Of a DNA stretch of 64,000 nt, positions 32,946-40,923 are shown piece by piece. The DNA lies in NCBI RefSeq assembly GCF_037482845.1, contig NZ_JBBHJW010000011.1:1-64000 (forward strand), in the 5' to 3' direction. A program made the translations under genes and the position numbers. The notes beneath the pieces were generated by a model. The model was not told the DNA's origin, ran no database searches, and saw only the letters and a list, made by a program, of their open reading frames with translations. The stretch comes from Paucibacter_B soli (GTDB lineage Bacteria; Pseudomonadota; Gammaproteobacteria; Burkholderiales; Burkholderiaceae_C). Position 1 is the first letter of the stretch. Each line of letters opens with the position of its first letter.

Positions 32946-33485
32946 ATGCGTAATGGAATCCCCGTCGCCGCCGTCTCCGAGTTGACCGAGGAACTGCGCC
33001 AAGACCCCGCCCAAGGCCTGCTGCGTTATGGCGTGGGCATCGACTGGCAGAACGGCACGCGCGGCCAGGTGCAGACCCTGCCGCTCAAGTTCGGCCACCA
33101 CCAGGTGAGCCGCGACTTCAGCTGGATCGTCGACGAGCCGCGCCAGATCGGCGGCGGCAACCATGGCCCCTCGCCGCAGGAGTTCCTGCTCGCCGGCGTG
33201 GCCGCCTGCATCATGGTGGGCTTCACGGTCGGCGCCTCCATCATGGGCGTGCAGCTGGAAAGCCTGCGCGTCGAGCTGCACGGCGAGCTGGATCTGGCCG
33301 GCTTCCTGGGGCTGGCCGAGGCGTCCCATGTGCCGCTCAAGCGCATCGACTACCGCATCATCGTCAGCGGCGATGGCACGCCCGAGCAGTTCGAGACCCT
33401 GCGTCGCGAAGCGGTGGCGCACAGCCCCAATGCCATGTCGGTGGCCAAGGGCGTGCCGCTGAGCGGCGAACTCATGCTGGCTTGA
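32946..33485 (+). CDS. OsmC-family protein
   Basis: Protein of 179 residues with the OsmC fold: GPSPQEFLLAGVAACIMVGF holds the conserved first Cys (Cys88), and a C-terminal strand-helix follows. Classical OsmC/Ohr peroxidases have a second reactive Cys, but here the corresponding region reads AHSPNAMSV (159-167) without Cys. A two-Cys peroxidase mechanism is therefore unlikely, and the protein may handle another thiol or sulfur compound. It is 43 bases after the PLP enzyme gene in the same direction and overlaps the convergent mdeR-like gene by 14 bases. Confidence 0.85.
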   Translation: MRNGIPVAAVSELTEELRQDPAQGLLRYGVGIDWQNGTRGQVQTLPLKFGHHQVSRDFSWIVDEPRQIGGGNHGPSPQEFLLAGVAACIMVGFTVGASIMGVQLESLRVELHGELDLAGFLGLAEASHVPLKRIDYRIIVSGDGTPEQFETLRREAVAHSPNAMSVAKGVPLSGELMLA

Positions 33486-33957
33486 ACGGCTCGGGGATGG
33501 GCAGCTGGCGCTGCTCCTTCACGGCCTTGAGCGAGAAGCTGGAATAGAACTCCTTCACGCCCGGCAAGGCCTGCAAGGTGTTGCGGGCGAATTCGCCGAA
33601 GGCGTTCAGGTCCGGTGCCACCACTTCCAGCAGGAAGTCGTAGCGACCCGAGACGTTGTGGCAGGCAATGATCTCGGGGATCTCCTCCAGCCTGGCCTCG
33701 AAGGCGCGCGCCACCTCCTGGGTGTGGCTGCCCATCATCACCGAGACAAAGGCGGTCACGCCGTAGCCCAGCTGAGTGGCCGAGAGTCGGGCCTGATAGC
33801 CCTGGATCAGGCCGGCCTCCTCCAGCGCCTTGACGCGGCGCCAGCAGGGCGAGGGCGAGAGCGAGACGCGCTCGGCCAGCTCGGCCACGGTGAGGCGGGC
33901 GTTTTGTTGCAGGGCCGCGAGCAGCTGGCGGTCGATCCGGTCGAGTTCAAAGCTCAT
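33472..33957 (-). CDS. mdeR: Lrp/AsnC-family regulator, MdeR-like
   Basis: Transcription factor of 161 residues: an N-terminal winged helix-turn-helix (LDRIDRQLLAALQQNARLTVAELAERVSLSPSPCWRRV) and a C-terminal RAM ligand-binding domain (GYGVTAFVSVMMGSH, CHNVSGRYDFLLEVVAPDL). It is divergent from methionine gamma-lyase, the same arrangement as mdeR-mdeA in Pseudomonas putida, where the Lrp-type protein activates mdeAB. The effector is probably methionine or a product of it. The symbol is given by this synteny. Confidence 0.88.
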   Translation of the reverse strand: MSFELDRIDRQLLAALQQNARLTVAELAERVSLSPSPCWRRVKALEEAGLIQGYQARLSATQLGYGVTAFVSVMMGSHTQEVARAFEARLEEIPEIIACHNVSGRYDFLLEVVAPDLNAFGEFARNTLQALPGVKEFYSSFSLKAVKEQRQLPIPEPFKPA

Positions 33958-34052
33958 GGGCAATATTTTCCAAGATACCGATCTGAACTCAAGACATCGT
34001 GCACGCCAAGCGTGGCAGCCAGCATGAATTGCAAGCACTTTTCGGACGTCGA

Positions 34053-34065
34053 GAAATAGCATTTC
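34053..34065. promoter_or_regulatory. Candidate MdeR operator
   Basis: GAAAT-AGC-ATTTC is a perfect dyad of 5+3+5 bases in the 140-base divergent region between mdeR and mdeA, 33 bases before the mdeA start. Lrp-family sites are short A/T-rich palindromes, so it fits. No footprint is implied. TTTTCGGACGTCGAGAAA just upstream may be a second half-conserved site. Confidence 0.45.
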
Positions 34066-34097
34066 CGCATCAAAACCACTTCCAGACGAGGTTCAAC

Positions 34098-35324
34098 ATG
34101 CCCGGATTTGCCACCACCGCCATCCACCACGGCTATCGCAGCGAGGAGCACCAGGGCGCCCTGGTGCCGCCCATCTATCTGACCTCGACCTTCACCTTCC
34201 CGACGGCCGAGTACGGCGGCCAATGCTTTGCCGGCGAGGCGCCCGGCCATTTCTACACCCGCATCTCCAACCCCACGCTGCAACTGCTGGAGCAGCGCGT
34301 GGCCGCGCTGGAGGGCGGCGCCGGCGCGATCGCCTTTGCCTCGGGCATGGGCGCGATCACTGCCACGCTCTGGACCCTGCTGCGCCCGGGCCAGGAAATC
34401 CTGGTCGACAAGACCCTGTACGGCTGCACCTTCGCCTTCCTGCACCACGGCATCGGCCAATTCGGTGTCCAGGTGCGCCATGTCGACATGAGCGACCTCG
34501 AGGCCGTTGCCGCCGCGCTCAGCGACAACACCCGCATGGTCTATTTCGAGACCCCGGCGAACCCGAATATGCGCATGGTGGACATCGCCGCCGTGGCGCA
34601 GCTGGCCAAGGCGCGCGGCGCCCTGGTGGTGGTGGACAACACCTACTGCACACCCTATCTGCAGCAGCCGCTGGCGCTGGGCGCCGACGTCGTCGTGCAT
34701 TCGGCCACCAAGTATTTCAGCGGCCATGGCGACGTGACGGCCGGCATGGCGGTGGCGGCCACGGCCGAGCTGGCGCAGCAGATCCGCCTGCAGGGCCTGA
34801 AGGACATGACCGGCGCGGTGATGTCGCCGCAGGACGCCTTCCTGCTGCTGCGCGGGCTCAAGACCCTGGCGCTGCGCATGGACCGCCATTGCAGCAATGC
34901 GATGGCCGTGGCGCGTCTGCTCGCCGCGCATCCCGCCGTCGAGTCGGTCTATTTCCCCGGCCTGGAAAGCGATCCCTTCCACGCGCTGGCCAAGCGCCAG
35001 ATGAAAGGCAAGTTTGGCGGCATGGTGGCCTTCGAGCTGCGCGGCGGCGCCGCGGCCGGCAAGCGCTTCATGAACGCGCTGCAGATGGTGGCGCGCGCCG
35101 TCAGCCTGGGCGATGCCGAATCGCTGGCCCAGCATCCGGCCAGCATGACCCATAGCACCTACACCCCCGAGGAGCGCGCCGCCCACGGTATTTCCGAAGG
35201 CCTGGTGCGCATCTCGGCGGGGCTGGAAGACGAGCAGGACCTGCTCGCGGATGTGCAACAAGCCCTGGACAGCCTGGGCAGCACCAACCCCCTTCAAGCG
35301 ACGGCGCAGACCTGCACCGTCTGA
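34098..35324 (+). CDS. mdeA: Methionine gamma-lyase
   Basis: PLP enzyme of 408 residues splitting L-methionine into methanethiol, ammonia and 2-oxobutyrate. The residues that separate methionine gamma-lyase from its relatives are present: Tyr53 and Arg55 (HFYTRISNP), Tyr108 and Cys110 (LYGCTFAF, equivalent to Tyr114/Cys116 of P. putida), PLP Lys205 (SATKYFSGH) and Lys235-Asp236-Met237 (GLKDMTG). Start: ATG with a GAGG-type site at about 34,088. It is followed after 27 bases by mdeB. Confidence 0.95.
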   Translation: MPGFATTAIHHGYRSEEHQGALVPPIYLTSTFTFPTAEYGGQCFAGEAPGHFYTRISNPTLQLLEQRVAALEGGAGAIAFASGMGAITATLWTLLRPGQEILVDKTLYGCTFAFLHHGIGQFGVQVRHVDMSDLEAVAAALSDNTRMVYFETPANPNMRMVDIAAVAQLAKARGALVVVDNTYCTPYLQQPLALGADVVVHSATKYFSGHGDVTAGMAVAATAELAQQIRLQGLKDMTGAVMSPQDAFLLLRGLKTLALRMDRHCSNAMAVARLLAAHPAVESVYFPGLESDPFHALAKRQMKGKFGGMVAFELRGGAAAGKRFMNALQMVARAVSLGDAESLAQHPASMTHSTYTPEERAAHGISEGLVRISAGLEDEQDLLADVQQALDSLGSTNPLQATAQTCTV

Positions 35325-35351
35325 ACGCCATCCATAGCAGGAGAGAACCCC

Positions 35352-38039
35352 ATGAACCCACGCCCCACGGCGCATGAGCTGGCGCATATGCGCGGCGCCC
35401 CGGACACCGACCCTCAGGAGACCCAGGAATGGCTGGAGGCGCTGCGCGCCGTGATTGCCGCGAGCGGTTCGGAGCGTGGTCTCTTCCTGCTGGAGCAACT
35501 GGAGCAACAGGCCCAGCACCTGGGCCTCTTCCCGCATGCCCATCCCTACTCGGCCTACCGCAACACGATTGCGCTTGACAGCCAGGGCGCCTACCCGGGC
35601 GACCTGCAGCTCGAGGAGCGACTCACCGCCATCATGCGCTGGAATGCGCTGGCCATGGTGGTGCGGGCCAACCAGGCCTATGGCGAGCTGGGCGGGCATA
35701 TTGCCAGTTATGCCTCGGCGGCCGAGATCTTCGAGCTCGGCTTCAACCACTTCTTCCGCGGCGACGGCGATGGCAGGCAGGCCGATCTGGTGTTCTTCCA
35801 GCCGCACTCCGCGCCCGGCGTCTACGCGCGCGCCTTCCTGGAGGGTCGGCTGAGCGAAGAGCAGCTGGCGCATTACCGCCAGGAGGTGGACGGCGGCGGC
35901 CTCTGCTCCTACCCCCACCCCTGGCTGATGCCGGACTTCTGGCAGTTCCCCACCGGCTCGATGGGCCTGGGCCCGATCACGTCGATCTACCACGCCCGTT
36001 TCATGCGCTATCTGCAGCACCGCGGCCTGGTGCAGACCGATGGCCGCCATGTCTGGGGCGTGTTCGGCGACGGCGAGATGGACGAGCCCGAATCGATCGC
36101 CGGCCTGACCCTGGCGGCGCGCGAGCAGCTCGACAATCTGACCTTCATCGTCAACTGCAATCTGCAGCGCCTGGACGGCCCGGTGCGCGGCAACGGCCAG
36201 ATCATCCAGGAGCTGGAGGCCTTGTTCACCGGCGCGGGCTGGAACGTCATCAAGGTGCTGTGGGGCTCGGACTGGGACGCACTGTTTGCGCGCGACACCG
36301 AGCATGTGCTGCTGCGCGCGCTGGCCGGCACCGTGGACGGCCAGTACCAGAACCTGGGTGCCAAGGATGGTGCCTACAACATCGAGCATTTCTTCCGCCA
36401 GCACCCCGAGGTGCAGCAGCTGGTCTCGCACATGAGCGCGGCCGAGATCGACGCGCTCAAGCGCGGCGGTCACGACTTCCGCAAGCTCTACGCCGCCTTC
36501 GCCGCCGCCAAGGCCCATAAGGGCCGACCCACGGTGATCCTGGCCAAGACCAAGAAGGGCTATGGCATGGGCGGCGCCGGCGAATCGCGCATGACCGCGC
36601 ACCAGGCCAAGAAGCTGGACCTGGAGGCCCTGCTGGCCTTCCGCGACCGCTTCGCGCTGCCGCTCTCGGAGCAGGACGTGACCGAGCTGCGCTTCTACAA
36701 GCCCGCCGAAGACAGCGCCGAGATGCGCTATCTGCGCGAGCGCCGCGCCCAGCTGGGCGGGCCCTTGCCGGCGCGCAAGCAGGTGGCCAAGCCGGTGCCG
36801 GTGCCCGAGCTGGCGCGCATAGGCGGCTTCGCGCTGCAGGCCGATGGCAAGGAGATGTCCACCACCATGGCGGCGGTGCGCATGCTCTCGGCCTGGCTCA
36901 AGGACGGCGAACTGGGCCCGCGCGTGGTGCCCATCGTGGCCGACGAGGCACGCACCTTCGGCATGGCCAGCCTGTTCCGCCAGATCGGCATCTACGCGCC
37001 CGACGGCCAGCGCTACGAACCCGAGGACGCCGGCTCCATGCTCAGCTACCGCGAGGCGCGCGATGGCCAGCTGCTGGAGGAGGGCATCACCGAGGCCGGG
37101 GCACTCTCGTCCTGGATCGCCGCCGCCACCGCCTATTCGGTGCATGGCCAGGCCATGCTGCCGGTCTACATCTACTACTCGATGTTCGGTTTCCAGCGCG
37201 TCGGCGACCTGATCTGGGCCGCCGCCGACCAGCGCGCCCGTGGCCTGCTGCTGGGCGCCACCGCCGGCCGCACCACCCTGGGCGGCGAGGGCCTGCAGCA
37301 CCAGGACGGCTCCAGCCTGGTGATGGCCAGCATGGTGCCCAACTGCCGCGCCTGGGATCCGGCCTTCGCCGGCGAGCTGGCCGTCATCCTCGACCATGCC
37401 ACGCGCCGCATGATGCTGGAGCAGCACGACGAGTTCCATTACGTCGCGGTGATGAACGAGAACTACGCCCAGCCCTCGCTGCCGGCCGAGGCACATGCCG
37501 ATGTGCTGCGCGGCATGTATCGCTTCGCCGAGCTGCGGCCCGAGCGCGCGCGCGCCCATATGCGCCTGCTGGGCTCGGGCGCCATCCTGCGCGAGGTGAT
37601 CGCGGCCGCCCAGCTGCTGCACGACGATTGGCAGATCAGCAGCGAGGTCTTCAGCGTCACCAGCTTCAGCGAGCTGGCGCGCGAGGCGCGCGAGCTGCAG
37701 CGCCAGCGCCGCCTGGGTGAGAGCACCGGCGAGAGCCAGTTGCAGCGCCTGCTGCCCGGCCATGCACCGGTGGTCGCCGCCAGCGACTATGTGCGCGCCT
37801 GGCCCCAGCTGGTGGCCGAGTACATCCAGGCGCCCTACGCCACCCTGGGCACCGACGGCTTCGGCCGCAGCGACACGCGCGCCCAGCTGCGCCGCTTCTT
37901 CGAGGTGGACCGCCACTCGGTGCTGCTGGCGGCGCTGCAGGCCCTGGTCGAGCAGGGCGAGCTGGCCGCCCACTGCCTGGCCGAGGCGCGGGAGAGCTAC
38001 GGCCCGCTTGCGGAGCGCGGCGCACCCTGGGCCCGTTGA
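35352..38039 (+). CDS. mdeB: Pyruvate dehydrogenase E1-like protein MdeB (probable 2-oxobutyrate dehydrogenase)
   Basis: Homodimeric E1-type thiamine-diphosphate enzyme of 895 residues, similar to AceE throughout. The ThDP/Mg motif is GDGEMDEPE ending in NCNLQRLDG. HPHPW-type substrate region (here YPHPWLMPDFWQFPTGSMG) and LAKTKKGYGMGGAGES are also present. In P. putida, mdeB next to mdeA encodes such an E1 homologue proposed to oxidise the 2-oxobutyrate made from methionine. No E2 or E3 gene is adjacent, so it would borrow those subunits from a housekeeping complex. AGGAGAG precedes the ATG. Confidence 0.93.
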   Translation: MNPRPTAHELAHMRGAPDTDPQETQEWLEALRAVIAASGSERGLFLLEQLEQQAQHLGLFPHAHPYSAYRNTIALDSQGAYPGDLQLEERLTAIMRWNALAMVVRANQAYGELGGHIASYASAAEIFELGFNHFFRGDGDGRQADLVFFQPHSAPGVYARAFLEGRLSEEQLAHYRQEVDGGGLCSYPHPWLMPDFWQFPTGSMGLGPITSIYHARFMRYLQHRGLVQTDGRHVWGVFGDGEMDEPESIAGLTLAAREQLDNLTFIVNCNLQRLDGPVRGNGQIIQELEALFTGAGWNVIKVLWGSDWDALFARDTEHVLLRALAGTVDGQYQNLGAKDGAYNIEHFFRQHPEVQQLVSHMSAAEIDALKRGGHDFRKLYAAFAAAKAHKGRPTVILAKTKKGYGMGGAGESRMTAHQAKKLDLEALLAFRDRFALPLSEQDVTELRFYKPAEDSAEMRYLRERRAQLGGPLPARKQVAKPVPVPELARIGGFALQADGKEMSTTMAAVRMLSAWLKDGELGPRVVPIVADEARTFGMASLFRQIGIYAPDGQRYEPEDAGSMLSYREARDGQLLEEGITEAGALSSWIAAATAYSVHGQAMLPVYIYYSMFGFQRVGDLIWAAADQRARGLLLGATAGRTTLGGEGLQHQDGSSLVMASMVPNCRAWDPAFAGELAVILDHATRRMMLEQHDEFHYVAVMNENYAQPSLPAEAHADVLRGMYRFAELRPERARAHMRLLGSGAILREVIAAAQLLHDDWQISSEVFSVTSFSELAREARELQRQRRLGESTGESQLQRLLPGHAPVVAASDYVRAWPQLVAEYIQAPYATLGTDGFGRSDTRAQLRRFFEVDRHSVLLAALQALVEQGELAAHCLAEARESYGPLAERGAPWAR

Positions 38040-38046
38040 GCCGGCG

Positions 38047-40923
38047 CTACAGCGCCTGTCCGACCCAGGGCAGCTGGGACTGCGCCTGGGCCGCCAGCTG
38101 CAGCTCCAGCTGCTCGATCGGCACCGGCCGCCCCAGCAGATAGCCCTGGAAGCGGCGGCAGCCATGGCGCACTAGAAAAGCCAGCTGGGCCTCGGTCTCC
38201 ACGCCCTCGGCAATCACCTCCAGGCCCAGGCTCTTGGCCATGCCGATGATGGTCTGCACGATCACCGCGTCGGTGTGCGAGCCCAGCATGCTGGCCACAA
38301 AGGTCTGGTCAATCTTGAGCTGGTCCAGGCTGAGGCGGGTCAGATAGGCCAGCGAGCTCTGGCCGGTGCCGAAGTCGTCGATCGCGAAGCGCACCCCCAG
38401 CGCATTGATGGCCTGCATCTTGGCCAGGGTGTCGGCCAGATTGACCAGCACCAGGCTCTCGGTCAGCTCCAGCTTGAGCAGGCGCGGATTGGCGCCGCTG
38501 CTCTCCAGCACGCCGCGCACCTGCTCGACGAAGTCGATCTGCCTGAACTGGCGGGCGCTGACATTCACCGCCAGCTGCAGCGCGCGCGTGGCCGGCGCAT
38601 CGGCCCAGCGGCGCAGCTGCTGGCAGGCCTGGCGCAGCACCCAATGGCCGATCGGCGCGATCAGGTCGGTGTCCTCGGCCAGCGCAATGAAGCTGCCCGG
38701 CGCCACCATGCCGCGGCGCGGATGCTGCCAGCGCAGCAGCACCTCGGCGCCCACCGGCCGCCGACGTTCGTCGACCTGCAGCTGGTAATGCAGCCTGAAC
38801 TCGCCCTGCGGCAGCGCGTGGCGCAGATCGGCCTCCAGCGCAATGCGCGCCGCCATCGCCGCATGGGTGGCGGGGTCGAAGAAGCGGATCGCATTGCGGC
38901 CCGAACGCTTGGCCTCGTACATCGCGATGTCGGCGCGCTTGAGGATCTCGTCGAGCGAGATCTCGTTGCCGTTGAGCATGCTGATGCCTATGCTGGCGGT
39001 GCTGTGCCATTCATGCTCGTCCAGCGCATAGGGCCGGGTCAGCACGGCGCGCAACTTCTCGGCCACGGCCTCGGCGTCCACCGCCGCCTGCTCGGGCGCC
39101 TCGCTCAGGTCGGGCAGGATCACCACGAACTCGTCGCCGCCCTGGCGCGCCACCGTGTCGTTGACGCGCACCGTCGCCTGCAGGCGGCGCGCCACCTCCA
39201 CCAGCAGGCGGTCGCCGACATCGTGGCCGCGCGTGTCGTTGAGCTCCTTGAAATGGTCGAGGTCGATGAACAGCACCGCGGCCGGGCGCTGGTGGCGCAC
39301 GCTGGAGGCCTGCACCTGGCCGAGGCGGTCGCGCATCAGGCGGCGGTTCGGCAGCTCGGTGAGGGCATCGTAGAAGGCCAGGTTGTGGATGGTCTCGTCG
39401 GCCAGCTTCTTCTGCGTGATGTCGGTGAACACCGCCACATAGTTGGCCACCGCGCCATCCTCGTCGGTCACCGCGGTGATGCTGAGCCATTCCGGATAGA
39501 CCTGACCGTTCTTGCGGCGGTTCCAGACCTCGCCCTGCCAGTGGCGCTCGGCGCTCAGCTGGCGCCACATGGCCGCGTAGAAGGCCGGCTCATGCCGGCC
39601 CGAGCGCAGCAATTGCCCGACCACGCGGCCATGCGCCTCGGCCGCGCTGTAGCCGGTGATGCGCGTGAAGGCGGGGTTGACGCGCAGGATGCATTGCGCG
39701 GCGTCGGTGATCGCAATCGCCTCCAGCGAATCGAAGGCGATCGCGGCGATGCGCAGGTCGGCCTGGGCACGACGGCGCTCGGTGACGTCGGCGGCCACGG
39801 CCACAAAGCCCTCGGTCGCGCCGGCGCCATCGCGCAGCGGCTGCATGTCGATGTCGAGCCAGAGCTCGCCCCCGTCCTTGCGGCGGTTCAGCACCTGGGC
39901 GCGCGCGCCGCGCCCCGCCTGCAGGGCGGTCTGCAGGCGCGCCAGCGCCGGCTGCTCGGGCGGCTGGCTCTGCAGCAGCCCGGCCATGCTGCGCCCCAGT
40001 GCCTCGCCCAGGCCGTAGCCGGTGAGGCGCGCAAAGGCCTCGTTGACCCACACCAGGCGCAGGCGGCCATCGGTGATCATGACGGCATTGGTGGTGAGCT
40101 CGGCCACCAGGGCCAGGCGCTCCAGCTCGCGCGCCTGCGTCGCCAGCTTCAGGTATTGCGAGCGCAGCGCGCGCGCCGTGGGCTCGGCCACCATCACCGC
40201 CAGCGCGAGCAGCAGACTGACGGTGGCGGCGGCCCAGACCTTGGCCAGGGTCACCGCGCTGCGCTGCCTGGCCTCGGTGGCCTGCGCCAGTGCCAGCACC
40301 AGGCGCTCGGCCGCCAGCAGCGCCGGCTCGACCGCCTGCTGCAGCGTCGCGACCTGGGCGCTGCCGCGCTGCGGCGTGGCCTGCAGCAGGGCCTCGGCCT
40401 GGCGGTAGAGCGCGGCGCGCGTCTCGTCCCAGCCGGCCAGCACGGCCGCATCCAGCGCCAGCGCCGGGCCCAGCCGCGACGCGCCGGCGTACAGCAAGTC
40501 CTGCAGCAGGCGCGCGTCGCGATCGGCGCGCTCCAGCACCGCGCGCAACTCGGCCTGACTGGCGAGTTGCTCGCCCGGCTGCTGGCCCAGCAGCGAGGCG
40601 ATGCGGCCGATGCGCTGGCTGTGCATGCGCTGCATGCCGGCCAGATTGGAGGCCTCGGTCTCGGCCTGGCGGCGCTGCAACGCGGCATCGGCCTGCCAGG
40701 CCAGCAGGGCCGCATGGCCGGCCGCGGCCAGCAGCACCACATAGATGGCCAGGCGCACGCGTCGGTGTGCCGAGGCACCGGACTCCAGGCCCGGTAGGCG
40801 CGAGCTGGGGCCCTCGGGCGCGCGCCGCCAGCCGGCCCGGTAAGCCAGCTGCACCAACAGCAGGGCCAACGCCAGCGCCGTGGCCAGCGCCGCCGCGATC
40901 AGCCAGGCGCTGCTGCCCGACAT
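38047..40923 (-). CDS. PilJ_N-PAS-PAS-GGDEF-EAL c-di-GMP enzyme
   Basis: Membrane protein of 958 residues. An N-terminal TM region is followed by a periplasmic PilJ-type sensor (NLAGMQRMHSQRIGRIASLL), a second TM helix (near 225-245), two PAS domains (MITDGRLRLVWVNEAFARLTGY; AITDAAQCILRVNPAFTRITGY), a GGDEF domain (RQGGDEF, I-site RVND) and an EAL domain. The EAL triad reads EVL, but the metal and catalytic residues look complete (VNVSARQF, LELTES, DDFGTGQSS, KIDQTF, EGVET). Both activities are possible. Its ATG follows directly on the chemoreceptor stop (TGAATG), so they are coupled. Confidence 0.93.
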   Translation of the reverse strand: MSGSSAWLIAAALATALALALLLVQLAYRAGWRRAPEGPSSRLPGLESGASAHRRVRLAIYVVLLAAAGHAALLAWQADAALQRRQAETEASNLAGMQRMHSQRIGRIASLLGQQPGEQLASQAELRAVLERADRDARLLQDLLYAGASRLGPALALDAAVLAGWDETRAALYRQAEALLQATPQRGSAQVATLQQAVEPALLAAERLVLALAQATEARQRSAVTLAKVWAAATVSLLLALAVMVAEPTARALRSQYLKLATQARELERLALVAELTTNAVMITDGRLRLVWVNEAFARLTGYGLGEALGRSMAGLLQSQPPEQPALARLQTALQAGRGARAQVLNRRKDGGELWLDIDMQPLRDGAGATEGFVAVAADVTERRRAQADLRIAAIAFDSLEAIAITDAAQCILRVNPAFTRITGYSAAEAHGRVVGQLLRSGRHEPAFYAAMWRQLSAERHWQGEVWNRRKNGQVYPEWLSITAVTDEDGAVANYVAVFTDITQKKLADETIHNLAFYDALTELPNRRLMRDRLGQVQASSVRHQRPAAVLFIDLDHFKELNDTRGHDVGDRLLVEVARRLQATVRVNDTVARQGGDEFVVILPDLSEAPEQAAVDAEAVAEKLRAVLTRPYALDEHEWHSTASIGISMLNGNEISLDEILKRADIAMYEAKRSGRNAIRFFDPATHAAMAARIALEADLRHALPQGEFRLHYQLQVDERRRPVGAEVLLRWQHPRRGMVAPGSFIALAEDTDLIAPIGHWVLRQACQQLRRWADAPATRALQLAVNVSARQFRQIDFVEQVRGVLESSGANPRLLKLELTESLVLVNLADTLAKMQAINALGVRFAIDDFGTGQSSLAYLTRLSLDQLKIDQTFVASMLGSHTDAVIVQTIIGMAKSLGLEVIAEGVETEAQLAFLVRHGCRRFQGYLLGRPVPIEQLELQLAAQAQSQLPWVGQAL

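Noticed and set aside
33954..38165. A 1,403-codon open frame on the minus strand opposite mdeA and mdeB
   Set aside because: Composition is Gln/Ala/His/Gly-rich with no domain. It is the antisense shadow of two strongly recognisable genes in very GC-rich DNA, where stops are rare in one antisense frame.
38275..40797. An 840-codon plus-strand frame across the PAS-GGDEF-EAL gene
   Set aside because: His/Gln/Gly-rich antisense translation with no family features. All c-di-GMP motifs are on the minus strand.
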